Source: Listeria swaminathanii
GTDB lineage: Bacteria; Bacillota; Bacilli; Lactobacillales; Listeriaceae
Assembly (NCBI RefSeq): GCF_014229645.1
Contig: NZ_JAATOD010000001.1
Location: 1,054,001 to 1,118,000 of the forward strand
DNA length: 64,000 bases
Direction of reading: 5' to 3'
Numbering within the stretch: position 1 is the stretch's first letter; each line of letters starts with the position of its first letter. The notes under the pieces were generated by a model. That model saw only the letters and a list, made by a program, of their open reading frames with translations, searched no databases and was not told the DNA's origin. This document shows positions 17,205 to 27,442 of this stretch, piece after piece. A program made the translations under genes and the position numbers.

Positions 17205-18560
17205 ATGATGGAGCAAGATAAATATTTGACGGTAGCAGCGATAACCAAATATATTGAAAAAAAGTTTGAAGTAGATCCATACATGAAACAAGTTTTTGTG
17301 CGCGGAGAAATTTCGAATTTAAAACAACCGGCGAGTGGACATCTATATTTTACGGTAAAAGATGAATTTGCGATGCTTCGTTCTGTCATGTTTCATAAAG
17401 CAGTTCAAAAGATTGGTTTTGTCCCGGAAGATGGTATGAATGTACTTATCACAGGGCGAATTGGCGTATTCAACAAAGCTGGACGCTATCAGTTTTATGC
17501 AGAACACATGGAACCAGACGGCGTCGGCGCGCTTTATATTCAATTAGAGCAATTAAAAGCACAATTAGAAAAGGAAGGGCTTTTTGCGGAAACGCATAAA
17601 AAAGTGCTTCCTTCTTTCCCGTCAAAAGTCGCCGTCGTTACATCGAAAACTGGTGCAGCTGTTCGCGACATATTAACGACAATTCATCGCAGAATGCCTT
17701 CCGTAGAAGTGATTGTTTACCCAACCATTGTTCAAGGCGATAAAGCAGCTCAAAAAATCGTCGAAAATATTGGCAAAATTAATCAGCGGAATGATATTGA
17801 TGTCATGATTATTGGTCGCGGCGGTGGTTCACTGGAAGAACTTTGGGCCTTTAATGAAGAACCCGTTGTTCGAGCAGTATATGATTCGGACGTTCCCGTT
17901 ATTTCAGCGGTAGGACATGAAACTGATTTTGCTTTAAGTGATTTTTCAGCAGATGTCCGGGCTGCAACACCAACCGCAGCGGCAGAACTTGCTGTCCCAG
18001 ATTATCGCGATCTAGAAGAGCGATTAGCAGAACGCAAGTATCGATTACGCGCAGTAACAAGACAATTATTAGAACGAAAAGAGCGATCATTAGAGCAACT
18101 AAAACAACATTTAATGCTAAATGGTCCTAAACACCAATTAGAGCAACAAATGGAACGGACAGATTATTTTGCCGAACGATTAAATAACGCCTTTTCCAAA
18201 CAAGTATTTGTCAAGCAGACGACGTTCAACCGATTAAATGACCGACTCCATTACTACCACCCGAAAAAAGAAATCGAACTTCAAAAAGAACAGATTGCGT
18301 TACGCCAACAAGCCTTAGATAAAGCGATGAAACAACTTTTGAAAGATAAGCAACAATCTTTCTTTAGGCAAGTAGATGCGTTAGAACATTTGAGCCCTCT
18401 TTCTTTATTGAAGCGAGGATTTGGTGTAACCTATAAAGAGAATACTCTAGTCAAATCGGTACAGGAACTTGAAGTTGGCGATAATATCCAAGTGAAAATG
18501 CAAGGCGGACACATAGATGCACTCATTACCGCGAAGGAGGAAGATACAAGTGGCAACTAA
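17205..18560 (+). CDS. xseA: Exodeoxyribonuclease VII large subunit
   Basis: This protein is 450-451 residues; ATGs at 17205 and 17208 are adjacent, and the second (MEQDKYLTV) may be the real start. The N-terminal OB-fold (about 5-100) contains VRGEISNLKQPASGHLYF. The catalytic core carries GRGGGSLEELWAFNEE and AVGHETDFALSDFSADVRAA-type motifs, followed by a long coiled coil. With XseB it degrades single-stranded DNA to oligonucleotides. It overlaps xseB by 11 bases. Confidence 0.96.
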   Translation: MMEQDKYLTVAAITKYIEKKFEVDPYMKQVFVRGEISNLKQPASGHLYFTVKDEFAMLRSVMFHKAVQKIGFVPEDGMNVLITGRIGVFNKAGRYQFYAEHMEPDGVGALYIQLEQLKAQLEKEGLFAETHKKVLPSFPSKVAVVTSKTGAAVRDILTTIHRRMPSVEVIVYPTIVQGDKAAQKIVENIGKINQRNDIDVMIIGRGGGSLEELWAFNEEPVVRAVYDSDVPVISAVGHETDFALSDFSADVRAATPTAAAELAVPDYRDLEERLAERKYRLRAVTRQLLERKERSLEQLKQHLMLNGPKHQLEQQMERTDYFAERLNNAFSKQVFVKQTTFNRLNDRLHYYHPKKEIELQKEQIALRQQALDKAMKQLLKDKQQSFFRQVDALEHLSPLSLLKRGFGVTYKENTLVKSVQELEVGDNIQVKMQGGHIDALITAKEEDTSGN

Positions 18561-18777
18561 AAAGAAAACTTTTGAAGAAGCAATTGCAGAATTAGAAACA
18601 ATCGTAGAAGCACTCGAAAATGGCAGTGCCTCCTTAGAAGATTCCCTCGATATGTATCAAAAAGGAATCGAACTAACAAAATTGTGCCAAGATAAATTAC
18701 AAGCAGCAGAAAAACGAATGGCAAAAGTAGTCACAGATGCAGGAGAAGAAATTCCTTTTGAAGCGGATGGTGAATAA
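18550..18777 (+). CDS. xseB: Exodeoxyribonuclease VII small subunit
   Basis: This 75-residue helical protein starts at GTG 18550 behind AAGGAGG (18534-18540), inside the end of xseA. FEEAIAELETIVEALENGSASLEDSLDMY is the typical signature; several copies wrap the coiled coil of XseA. A longer in-frame start at 18517 has no ribosome site. It is coupled to xseA and followed after 2 bases by ispA. Confidence 0.94.
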   Translation: MATKKKTFEEAIAELETIVEALENGSASLEDSLDMYQKGIELTKLCQDKLQAAEKRMAKVVTDAGEEIPFEADGE

Positions 18778-18779
18778 AT

Positions 18780-19661
18780 TTGCAGGATTTAACAGTTTTT
18801 CTAGAACATTATAAGAAAGTAATCGATGAGTCCCTTTTTAAAGAAATAAGCGTACGTCATATCGAGCCAAAACTAAAAGAGTCGATGCTATATTCTGTTC
18901 AAGCAGGTGGAAAGCGGATACGGCCAATGCTAGTTTTTGCAACACTACAAGCTTTAAAAGTAGATCCACTGTTAGGCGTGAAAACGGCGACAGCCTTAGA
19001 AATGATTCATACGTATAGCTTAATTCATGACGATTTACCAGCAATGGACAATGATGATTATCGTCGAGGTAAATGGACCAATCATAAAATTTTCGGTGAT
19101 GCGACAGCGATTTTAGCGGGGGATGCTTTGCTTACGCTGGCATTTTCCATTTTGGCTGAAGATGAAAATCTTTCTTTTGAAACGCGTCTAGCTTTAATTA
19201 AGGAAATTAGTTTTAGCAGCGGGGCAGAAGGAATGGTTGGCGGACAGCAAGCGGATATGGAAGCTGAAAACAAACAAGTGACGCTAGAAGAGTTATCATC
19301 CATTCATGCGCGAAAAACAGGCGAATTATTAATTTTTGCAGTAACTTCTGCTGCCAAAATTGCCGAAGCGGATCCGGAACAAACAAAACGATTACGAATT
19401 TTTGCGGAAAATATTGGGATTGGTTTTCAAATTAGCGACGATATTTTAGATGTAATTGGTGATGAAACAAAAATGGGTAAAAAGACAGGGGCGGATGCTT
19501 TTCTGAATAAAAGTACCTATCCCGGATTACTCACGTTAGATGGTGCTAAAAGGGCATTAAACGAGCATGTTTCGATTGCGAAGTCAGCGCTTTCAGGACA
19601 TGATTTTGATGATGGAATTCTCTTGCAACTTGCTGATTTAATCGCACTTAGAGAAAATTAA
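18780..19661 (+). CDS. ispA: Farnesyl diphosphate synthase (polyprenyl synthase family)
   Basis: This 293-residue protein has the first Asp-rich motif in DDLPAMDNDDYRRG, the second in DDILDVIGD and the GGKRIRP substrate site. It condenses IPP with DMAPP and GPP to farnesyl diphosphate, the precursor of undecaprenyl carriers and menaquinone side chains. The start is TTG (18780-18782). It lies in one run with xseAB, as in Bacillus, and shares the pathway with dxs and idi elsewhere in this window. Confidence 0.94.
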   Translation: MQDLTVFLEHYKKVIDESLFKEISVRHIEPKLKESMLYSVQAGGKRIRPMLVFATLQALKVDPLLGVKTATALEMIHTYSLIHDDLPAMDNDDYRRGKWTNHKIFGDATAILAGDALLTLAFSILAEDENLSFETRLALIKEISFSSGAEGMVGGQQADMEAENKQVTLEELSSIHARKTGELLIFAVTSAAKIAEADPEQTKRLRIFAENIGIGFQISDDILDVIGDETKMGKKTGADAFLNKSTYPGLLTLDGAKRALNEHVSIAKSALSGHDFDDGILLQLADLIALREN

Positions 19662-19714
19662 TCATAATTATCTAGTAATTTCAAAAAATTTTCACATATA
19701 TAATACAAATTGAT

Positions 19715-19743
19715 TTGCTTTTCCTAAAATACCGTGTTATACT
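19715..19743 (+). promoter_or_regulatory. Strong promoter for the cold-shock gene
   Basis: TTGCTT (19715-19720), 17 bases and TATACT (19738-19743), with TG at 19735-19736 making an extended -10. The start near 19750 gives a long leader of about 110 bases. Confidence 0.7.
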
Positions 19744-19828
19744 AATGTAAGATTATTTTTGTGGGTGAAAGATACGATTGTGAACAACTTTCCATCTCGT
19801 GCCGTTAAGCAAGAATAGTAAATAATTA

Positions 19829-20060
<232 letters not shown>

Positions 20061-20076
20061 TTCTATTTTTGAATAA

Positions 20077-20110
20077 GAAAAAGCAAATCATTTCGGTGAT
20101 TTGCTTTTTT
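20077..20110 (+). terminator. Terminator after the csp gene
   Basis: AAAAAGCAAATCA pairs with TGATTTGCTTTTT across TTTCGG, with a final T-run. Confidence 0.85.
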
Positions 20111-20136
20111 ATTTGCCTAAAATTACTTTACCTTGT

Positions 20137-20165
20137 TTGGTTTAACGGCGATTGTTTGCTATAAT
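20137..20165 (+). promoter_or_regulatory. Promoter for dxs-tlyA-argR side
   Basis: TTGGTT (20137-20142), 17 bases and TATAAT (20160-20165), with TG just upstream of the -10. Confidence 0.65.
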
Positions 20166-20240
20166 AAGAACAATTAATTGAGAAAAAAGACCTTGCACAC
20201 ATTCATGCGAGTGACTCTTTGGAAAGGGAGTTGTTTTTAT

Positions 20241-22055
20241 TTGGATCTTTTAAAGATAAAGGATCCTTCCTTTATTAAACAGTTGGATATTCAAGAATTA
20301 GAAGCACTTGCGGCGGATATTCGCGCTTTTTTAATTACTTCTACTTCCAAATCAGGTGGGCATATTGGTCCAAATCTTGGTGTGGTAGAACTAACGATTG
20401 CGCTGCATTATACTTTTAATAGTCCAAAAGATAAATTTATTTGGGATGTTGGCCATCAGTCATACGTGCACAAAATCCTAACTGGAAGGGCGAACCAATT
20501 TGATACTTTACGCGAGCACGGTGGATTAGACGGATTTCCAAAACGGAAAGAATCTATTCATGATGTATTTGAAACGGGGCATAGTTCGACTTCTTTGTCT
20601 GCGGCAGCCGGAATGGTCATTGCGAGAGATATAAAAAAAGAAGACTTTTATGTTATTCCGATAATTGGTGACGGTGCTTTAACGGGCGGGATGGCCTTGG
20701 AAGCCTTGAATCATATAGGCGATATGCGAAAAGATATGATAGTTATTTTAAATGATAATGATATGTCGATTGCGCCCAATGTAGGAGCAATCCACAACAT
20801 ACTTGGAAAATTAAGAACGTCCGATACATTTCAGGAAACAAAAACGAATGTCGATGGTACTTTTTTTGAAGAACTAGGGTTTATGTATCTGGGTCCAATT
20901 GATGGACATGATGTAGAAGCTGTTATTACTAACTTGGAATTAGCAAAACGCGTGAAAGGGCCTGTGCTGCTCCATATCGTTACGAAAAAAGGAAAAGGGT
21001 ATCAGCCGGCCGAATTAGACTCTCGTGGCACCTGGCACGGCACAGGCCCGTATAAAGTCGAAACGGGTAGCTTTATTAAACCAGCTAAGCGTGCGGCGTC
21101 ATGGAGTTCAGTTATTAGCAATGAATTAATGCGTTTGGCGGAAACGGATGAACGGATTGTTGCAATAACGCCAGCAATGCCAGTTGGCTCTAAATTAGAA
21201 AAATTTGCGAAAGCTTTCCCAGAACGTTTTTTTGACGTTGGGATTGCGGAACAACATGCGACAACGATGGCTGCTGGGCTTGCGTCACAAGGAATGAAAC
21301 CGTTTCTTGCAATTTATTCCACTTTTTTACAAAGAGCTTACGACCAGCTAGTTCATGATGTTTGTCGGCAAAAGTTGAATGTCGTCATTGGAATTGACCG
21401 GGCCGGACTTGTTGGCGCTGATGGCGAAACACATCAAGGTATTTTTGATATTTCGTTTTTAAATAGTATTCCGAATATGACTATTTCCATGCCAAAAGAT
21501 GAAGTGGAAGCTAGACAATTAATGGATACCGCGTTTGCGTATAATGAAGGGCCGTTTGCGATTCGCTATCCACGCGGAGAAGCTCCTGGTGCGCAGTTAG
21601 TTGAATCTACTACACTTATACCAATTGGACAGTGGGAAACGATCATTCAGCCGCTTGATGCCGTTATTTTAACCTTTGGCCCAACCATCGAGCTGGCGCT
21701 AAAAGCAGCTGAACAATTTGAGCTAGAAGGCCGCCGTGTTGGAGTGGTTAATGCTCGCTATATAAAACCGCTAGATGAAACGCTATTACACCAAATCTTA
21801 AAGCAAAAAATTCCTATTTTAACAGTAGAAGAATCGCTATTAAAAGGCGGATTTGGTGCGAGTGTGTTAGAATTTATAGAAGCGAATAATTATACGGATG
21901 TTATAATGCATCGAATTGGTTTACCAGACGAATTTATTAGCCATGGTTCTGTATCATTAATTTTAGAATCGTTTGGTATATCAACAACTGGAATCGTATT
22001 AAAAATAAAAGAAATGCTCGCACAAAGCGAGAAGTTAAGGGCGAAGAGACTATGA
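20241..22055 (+). CDS. dxs: 1-deoxy-D-xylulose-5-phosphate synthase
   Basis: This 604-residue protein starts at TTG 20241 behind AAAGGGAG (20223-20230); a frame extension to 20178 lacks support. It makes DXP from pyruvate and glyceraldehyde-3-phosphate with thiamine diphosphate, the entry to the MEP isoprenoid route. [13 protein letters not shown], the ThDP motif [15 protein letters not shown] and the second-domain [15 protein letters not shown] with its catalytic Glu are visible. The stop overlaps the tlyA start by 4 bases. Confidence 0.96.
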   Translation: MDLLKIKDPSFIKQLDIQELEALAADIRAFLITSTSKSGGHIGPNLGVVELTIALHYTFNSPKDKFIWDVGHQSYVHKILTGRANQFDTLREHGGLDGFPKRKESIHDVFETGHSSTSLSAAAGMVIARDIKKEDFYVIPIIGDGALTGGMALEALNHIGDMRKDMIVILNDNDMSIAPNVGAIHNILGKLRTSDTFQETKTNVDGTFFEELGFMYLGPIDGHDVEAVITNLELAKRVKGPVLLHIVTKKGKGYQPAELDSRGTWHGTGPYKVETGSFIKPAKRAASWSSVISNELMRLAETDERIVAITPAMPVGSKLEKFAKAFPERFFDVGIAEQHATTMAAGLASQGMKPFLAIYSTFLQRAYDQLVHDVCRQKLNVVIGIDRAGLVGADGETHQGIFDISFLNSIPNMTISMPKDEVEARQLMDTAFAYNEGPFAIRYPRGEAPGAQLVESTTLIPIGQWETIIQPLDAVILTFGPTIELALKAAEQFELEGRRVGVVNARYIKPLDETLLHQILKQKIPILTVEESLLKGGFGASVLEFIEANNYTDVIMHRIGLPDEFISHGSVSLILESFGISTTGIVLKIKEMLAQSEKLRAKRL

Positions 22056-22876
22056 CAATAAAAAAAGAACGCGCAGATATTCTGCTAGTAGAACAAGGAT
22101 TATTTGAAACAAGAGAAAAAGCAAAACGCGCCATTATGGCGGGAATTGTTTACCGAAAAGAAGAGCGTGTAGATAAACCGGGAGAAAAAATCCCTGTTGA
22201 TAGCGAACTTCAAGTAAAAGGAAAGCAAATGCCTTATGTGAGTCGCGGCGGCTTAAAGCTAGAAAAAGCCTTACAAGTATTTGATTTCGATGTAAAAGAC
22301 AAACTAATGCTGGATATTGGGGCTTCAACTGGTGGCTTTACGGACTGTGCTTTGCAAAATGGAGCCAGACATTCGTATGCATTAGATGTTGGTTATAATC
22401 AGCTTGCGTGGAAACTACGTAATGATGACCGTGTGACTGTGATGGAACGGACCAATTTCCGTCATGTGACGCCAGCTGATTTTGCAGAAGGTTTAGCTGA
22501 TTTTGCAACGATTGATGTTTCCTTTATTTCGCTTAAACTGATTTTACCAGTGCTTAGAACGGTGCTTGTGACGTGTGGCGATGTGATGACGCTTATCAAA
22601 CCGCAATTTGAAGCTGGACGGGAACAAGTTGGCAAAAAAGGAATTATCCGCGATCCAGCAGTACACACATCTGTTGTTGAAAATATCGTTCAATTTGCGC
22701 TAGATAATGGCTATGACTTGATGGGACTTGATTTCTCACCTATTACAGGCGGAGAAGGAAACATCGAATTTATCGCACATCTTAAGTGGACTGGCGAGGA
22801 AACTGGAACAAGTCATTTGGAACCAGATGCGATTGCAAAACTTATCACAAAAGCACATACAAAATTAGATAAATAA
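22052..22876 (+). CDS. tlyA: TlyA family rRNA 2'-O-methyltransferase
   Basis: This 274-residue protein has an N-terminal S4 RNA-binding domain (about 5-65, [21 protein letters not shown]... region) and a Rossmann methyltransferase domain with the SAM loop [15 protein letters not shown]. Family members methylate ribose in 16S and 23S rRNA, and some were described as haemolysins. It overlaps dxs (ATGA) and precedes argR, as in Bacillus (yqxC). The exact target nucleotide here is not known. Confidence 0.92.
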   Translation: MTIKKERADILLVEQGLFETREKAKRAIMAGIVYRKEERVDKPGEKIPVDSELQVKGKQMPYVSRGGLKLEKALQVFDFDVKDKLMLDIGASTGGFTDCALQNGARHSYALDVGYNQLAWKLRNDDRVTVMERTNFRHVTPADFAEGLADFATIDVSFISLKLILPVLRTVLVTCGDVMTLIKPQFEAGREQVGKKGIIRDPAVHTSVVENIVQFALDNGYDLMGLDFSPITGGEGNIEFIAHLKWTGEETGTSHLEPDAIAKLITKAHTKLDK

Positions 22877-22881
22877 TGTAT

Positions 22882-22911
22882 ACCGGAAAGCAGCGATGTT
22901 TTCCGGTTTTT
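22882..22911 (+). terminator. Terminator after tlyA
   Basis: ACCGGAAA pairs with TTTCCGGT, followed by TTTTG. It leaves about 155 bases before argR; that stretch holds no gene. Confidence 0.75.
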
Positions 22912-23066
22912 GCTTTTACCATGCTATTTTGGCTCGTTTCGCAATGTATTTCCTATGTATAAAGTATTAAAGAAACTTTTCTTGCATAAATTTGCACTAA
23001 TTCCGTGACTTTATGCGTTTTTTCGGATAAGATGTAAGTAGAAAATTATCGTGAGGTGAAGAAGGA

Positions 23067-23516
23067 ATGAATAAAGGTCATCGTCATATTATTATTCGAG
23101 AATTGATTACATCTAATGAGATTGACACGCAGGAAGATTTAGTAGAACTTCTATTAGAACGCGATGTTAAAGTCACCCAAGCAACCGTTTCCCGTGATAT
23201 TAAAGAACTTCATCTTGTCAAAGTTCCAACACAAACAGGCGGATATAAATATAGTCTACCTGCCGATAATAGTTTCAACCCACATCAAAAACTAAAACGC
23301 GCTTTGATTGATTGCTTTATTGGCATTGATAATGTGCAATTTATGATTATTTTAAAAGTAATGCCGGGAAATGGGAACTCTGTTGGTGCGCTAATAGATA
23401 ACCTAGACTGGCCGGAAAAAGCTGGAACTATTTGTGGAGACGACACGTGTTTAATTATTTGTCGCTCAGAAGAAAATGCGAAAACATTAACAGATCGTTT
23501 TATAGATATGCTTTAA
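23067..23516 (+). CDS. argR: Arginine repressor ArgR/AhrC
   Basis: This 149-residue protein has an N-terminal winged helix (about 1-70, with [16 protein letters not shown]) and a C-terminal hexamerisation domain that binds arginine, including [13 protein letters not shown]. It represses arginine synthesis and activates catabolism when arginine is high. The ATG follows GAAGGA. It sits between tlyA and recN as in Bacillus. I saw no clear ARG box in this window. Confidence 0.94.
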
Positions 23517-23538
23517 AAATTGTTGGAGGTGAAAGATT

Positions 23539-25230
23539 TTGCTTCAAGAAATGACAATTAAAAACTTTGCTATCATCGAATCGCTTTCTTTAACTTTTCA
23601 AGAAGGGATGACGGTATTAACAGGGGAGACCGGCGCTGGTAAATCAATTATTATTGATGCGCTTGGTCTTCTTGTTGGCGGACGTGGTTCGGCAGATTTT
23701 ATCCGTCACGGCGAGGAACGCTTGGAACTTCAAGGGCTATTCGGATTAGCGGAGGATAACCACGCTTGCCGCAACGCACTTTTAGAAAATGGAATAGACG
23801 CTTCAGATGATATGGTCGTTTTGGAACGTAGCTTATTTCGCTCAGGGAAAAATAGTTGCCGTATTAATGGAAAACTAGTTACAACGGTTCTCCTGCGCCA
23901 AATCGGTTCCAAATTAATTGATATCCATAGCCAACACGAACATCAGGAATTGATGAATGAGGAGTTTCATTTATCGTTACTAGATCGTTTTGCCTCAGAC
24001 AAAATTAAATCGGCGCTTACGAAGTATCAAACTAATTTTAAAGAATACCAAGCAATTGAGAAAGAATGGCAAAATTGGACAAAAAATGAACGAGAACTAG
24101 CGCAGCGACTAGATATGCTTCGTTTTCAACAACAGGAAATCGAAAATGCCAATTTACAAGCTGGCGAAGAAGATCGTTTGTTAGAACAAAAAAACATTTT
24201 AGCTAATTTTGAAAAACTGAATGAAAATTTGCAAGGTGCTTATGCGGCGATTCAAGGTGAGCCTGGTGGGCTAGAGTTTGTCGGGGAAGCGATGCGCCAA
24301 ATGGAAACAGCGGCCAGCATTCACACGGATTATAAAGCGGTTAGTGAAGCAATTTCGTCTAGTTACTATATGCTAGAAGATAGCATGAGCCAAATTAGGC
24401 AATCGCTCGATCAGCTAGAATTCCAACCAGAAGAACTTAATCAAATTGAATCGCGTTTGAATGACTTAAACCAATTGAAACGCAAATATGGTAAAACAAT
24501 TGAAGATATCATTCAATACGAACAAGAAATAAGCAGCGAAATGGAAAAACTAACGGATAGTGAATCACATGTAGGTCATTTAGAGACAAAATTAGCTACT
24601 CTTAAAGCCGAACTAACGAAACAGGCCAACACGCTCACAGATATCCGTAAAAAAGCTGCCATTATTTTAGAAAAGCAAATTAAACAAGAATTGAATCAAC
24701 TTTACATGGAAAAAGCTATTTTTAGCGTGCGCTTTGAACCGAATAAAATGGATTTGACAGAATCTGGTCAAGATAGCATCGTTTTCTATATGTCCACTAA
24801 CCCGGGTGAGCCTCTAAAACCATTAGCCAAAATTGCTTCTGGCGGTGAATTATCGCGAATGATGTTAGCTTTAAAAACCATTTTTTCAAGACATCAAGGC
24901 ATTACTTCCATCATTTTCGATGAAGTAGATACGGGTGTAAGCGGTCGGGTCGGTCAAGCGATTGCGGAAAAAATATACGCTGTGTCTGTAGGATCGCAAG
25001 TGCTGTGTATTAGCCATTTACCACAAGTTGCTGCCATGGCGAATCACCATTACTACATCACCAAAAAAGTCCAAAACAAGCGGACAACAACCTCTGTAAC
25101 TGTGCTAAAAGGTGAAGATAAAGTAGAAGAAATCAGTCGAATGATTGCTGGAATAGAAGTAACAGAACTAACTAAACAACATGCAAAAGAAATGATTGAA
25201 CAAGCAGAAAAAGTAAAACAAACCTATTAA
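23539..25230 (+). CDS. recN: DNA repair ATPase RecN
   Basis: This 563-residue SMC-like protein starts at TTG 23539 behind TTGGAGGTGA. The head domains carry Walker A GETGAGKSIIIDAL near residue 30, the signature SGGELSRMMLALK and Walker B IIFDEVDTGVSG. A central coiled coil of about 300 residues separates them. RecN acts early at double-strand breaks with RecA. In Bacillus, spoIVB and spo0A come next; here the ptb-bkd cluster follows. Confidence 0.96.
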   Translation: MLQEMTIKNFAIIESLSLTFQEGMTVLTGETGAGKSIIIDALGLLVGGRGSADFIRHGEERLELQGLFGLAEDNHACRNALLENGIDASDDMVVLERSLFRSGKNSCRINGKLVTTVLLRQIGSKLIDIHSQHEHQELMNEEFHLSLLDRFASDKIKSALTKYQTNFKEYQAIEKEWQNWTKNERELAQRLDMLRFQQQEIENANLQAGEEDRLLEQKNILANFEKLNENLQGAYAAIQGEPGGLEFVGEAMRQMETAASIHTDYKAVSEAISSSYYMLEDSMSQIRQSLDQLEFQPEELNQIESRLNDLNQLKRKYGKTIEDIIQYEQEISSEMEKLTDSESHVGHLETKLATLKAELTKQANTLTDIRKKAAIILEKQIKQELNQLYMEKAIFSVRFEPNKMDLTESGQDSIVFYMSTNPGEPLKPLAKIASGGELSRMMLALKTIFSRHQGITSIIFDEVDTGVSGRVGQAIAEKIYAVSVGSQVLCISHLPQVAAMANHHYYITKKVQNKRTTTSVTVLKGEDKVEEISRMIAGIEVTELTKQHAKEMIEQAEKVKQTY

Positions 25231-25357
25231 AAAACGAAATTGCTTGCATATCGAATAGTTTTTGCTTAAAATGAATAAGGTAGAAATTATTACCTGGTCA
25301 TAAAAACAACTACTAATTCGAAATGCGGCTTTTTTGTGCGATAAAGGAGTTATTTTT

Positions 25358-26224
25358 ATGACAAAAAGCAGATTTTTTACAGAAGTAGCAGACACAAGCT
25401 CATTTGTTTTTGCCGTAGCAGGTGCGGATGATGAAGTCGTACTAGAAACGATTCGTCTCGCATTAAACCAGAAACTAGGTAAATTTCTTTTATTTGGGAA
25501 ACAGGAAGATAAAACGTTAACAGCGCATGAAAGTGTTACGTGGATTCAAGCGGATACAGCAGAAGCAGCTGCACAAGGTGCCATTTTAGCTGTGAAAAAT
25601 AAAGAAGCCGATATTTTAGTCAAAGGATTTATTCCGACGGCTACATTGATGCGTCACGTGTTAAAAAAAGAAAACGGCTTGCGCACCAACCAACTGTTAA
25701 GCCAGATCGCCATTTTTGACATTCCGACTTATCATAAACCTTTACTAGTAACAGATTGCGCCATGAACGTCGCGCCAACAACGAAAGAAAAAATTGCGAT
25801 TACAGAAAATGCGGTTGCGACTGCGCATAAAATTGGTATCGCCGAGCCTAAAATTGCTTTGCTCAGTGCTGTAGAAGAAGTGACAGAGAAAATGCCGTCT
25901 ACCGTCGATGCTCAGGAAGTTGTGGAGCATTTTGGCAATAAAATCAATATCGCTGGACCGTTAGCGCTAGATGTAGCCATTTCAAAAGAAGCGGCCTTGC
26001 ATAAAGGGATTACCGATAGTTCGGCTGGTGAAGCGGATATATTAATCGCTCCAAATATCGAAACAGGAAATGTTCTTTATAAATCGCTAGTATACTTTGC
26101 AGGAGCTAAGGTTGGCAGTGCGATTGTTGGCGCAAAAGTACCGATTGTGATTTCCTCAAGAAATGATACACCTGAGAATAAATTAGCTTCATTTATCCTA
26201 ACTGTAAGAATGGTTGGAAAATGA
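25358..26224 (+). CDS. ptb: Phosphate butyryltransferase
   Basis: This 288-residue protein belongs to the phosphate acetyl/butyryltransferase family. ATG 25358 is preceded by AAAGGAG 8 bases away; an upstream in-frame start at 25334 is weaker. [15 protein letters not shown] and [14 protein letters not shown] match the family. It exchanges CoA of (branched) acyl-CoA for phosphate, working with Buk. It heads a run with buk, lpd and the bkd genes for branched-chain 2-keto acid oxidation. Confidence 0.92.
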   Translation: MTKSRFFTEVADTSSFVFAVAGADDEVVLETIRLALNQKLGKFLLFGKQEDKTLTAHESVTWIQADTAEAAAQGAILAVKNKEADILVKGFIPTATLMRHVLKKENGLRTNQLLSQIAIFDIPTYHKPLLVTDCAMNVAPTTKEKIAITENAVATAHKIGIAEPKIALLSAVEEVTEKMPSTVDAQEVVEHFGNKINIAGPLALDVAISKEAALHKGITDSSAGEADILIAPNIETGNVLYKSLVYFAGAKVGSAIVGAKVPIVISSRNDTPENKLASFILTVRMVGK

Positions 26225-26261
26225 TGAAATAATGTGAATAGACGGACTTTAATAAACTGAA

Positions 26262-26301
26262 TGCAAAGGCTTTTATATGATTACGACCTACGTGTTACAA
26301 T
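26262..26301 (+). promoter_or_regulatory. Internal promoter and weak cre-like site before buk
   Basis: TGTTACAAT (26293-26301) is an extended -10 in the 136-base gap between ptb and buk. TGCAAAGGCTTTTA at 26262-26275 resembles a catabolite-responsive element with two mismatches and lies just ahead of the -35 area. Both are seen in sequence; control by CcpA is a guess. Confidence 0.35.
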
Positions 26302-26360
26302 AGTCCATGGGAAAATGATAACCTACTGCATTTTTCACAATTAAATTTGGAGGAAAGCAA

Positions 26361-27428
26361 ATGTCTTTTGATGTTTTGACCATAAATCCTGGTTCCACGT
26401 CTACAAAACTCGCTGTTTACCAAGGCGATAAAGTACTTTTTGAAGAAACAGTCAGACACACAATGCAAGAACTAGCCGATTTTAACAATGTACAGGAACA
26501 ATTTGATTTTAGATGGCAAGTTTTACGTCGAGTGATGGATGCATTTGGTTATGATGTAAAGAATCTACAAGCAGTAGTTGGAAGAGGTGGCTTACTTCGA
26601 CCAGTTGCTGGTGGTACATATATGGTTACAGAAAAAATGATTGCAGATTTACAAGCAAATAAATACGGAGAGCACGCTTCGAATTTAGGTGCGATGCTAG
26701 CGAAGAAACTAGCAGATGAACTCGAAATTCCAAGTTTCATTGTCGACCCCGTTGTCGTTGATGAAATGCAGGCAATTGCCAGAGTTTCCGGGAATGCCTT
26801 TGTTGCGAGAAAAAGTATTTTCCATGCGTTGAATCATAAAGCAGCTGGTCGGAAAATTGCCAAACAACTAGGATCCGATTATGAAAAAATGAATTTCGTT
26901 ATTGCCCATCTTGGCGGTGGGGTTTCAGTTGCTGCCCATCGACAAGGAAAAGCAGTTGATGTAAATAACGCTTTAGATGGAGATGGTCCTTTTAGTCCAG
27001 AACGGTCGGGCTCGCTTCCGATGAATGATTTTCTGGAAGCTTGTTTTAGCGGGAATTGGACGAAGCGTGAACTACATGATCTTATTGTTGGTCGCGGCGG
27101 AATGATTTCTTACTTAGAAACTAACAGCATGCTAGATGTAGAAGCTAGGGTGAAAGCCGGTGACGAAAAAGCCATCGAAGCTTTTGACGCAATGGCCTAT
27201 CAGGTTAGTAAAGAAATTGGCGCTTGCTCCGTTGTCCTTCAAGGGAAGATTGACGCGATTATTTTAACTGGCGGACTTGCTAGAAGTGAGCTTTTTACAC
27301 AAAAAATTACCGAGCAAACAAACTGGATAGCCAGTGTGATTATAGAGCCAGGAGAAGACGAATTAGAAGCATTAAATAGCGGCGTACAACGCGTGCTTGC
27401 TGGTCTTGAAGAAGGAAAAGTGTATTAA
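26361..27428 (+). CDS. buk: Butyrate kinase
   Basis: This 355-residue acetokinase-family enzyme has the N-terminal phosphate motif TINPGSTSTKLAVY, plus HLGGGVSV and ILTGGLARS. It makes ATP from butyryl- or branched acyl-phosphate, or runs in reverse to activate short-chain acids to primers for branched fatty acids. The RBS is TTGGAGGAAA. It is followed by lpd after 14 bases, and a separate promoter may lie just upstream. Confidence 0.94.
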   Translation: MSFDVLTINPGSTSTKLAVYQGDKVLFEETVRHTMQELADFNNVQEQFDFRWQVLRRVMDAFGYDVKNLQAVVGRGGLLRPVAGGTYMVTEKMIADLQANKYGEHASNLGAMLAKKLADELEIPSFIVDPVVVDEMQAIARVSGNAFVARKSIFHALNHKAAGRKIAKQLGSDYEKMNFVIAHLGGGVSVAAHRQGKAVDVNNALDGDGPFSPERSGSLPMNDFLEACFSGNWTKRELHDLIVGRGGMISYLETNSMLDVEARVKAGDEKAIEAFDAMAYQVSKEIGACSVVLQGKIDAIILTGGLARSELFTQKITEQTNWIASVIIEPGEDELEALNSGVQRVLAGLEEGKVY

Positions 27429-27442
27429 AAGGAGGAGATAAT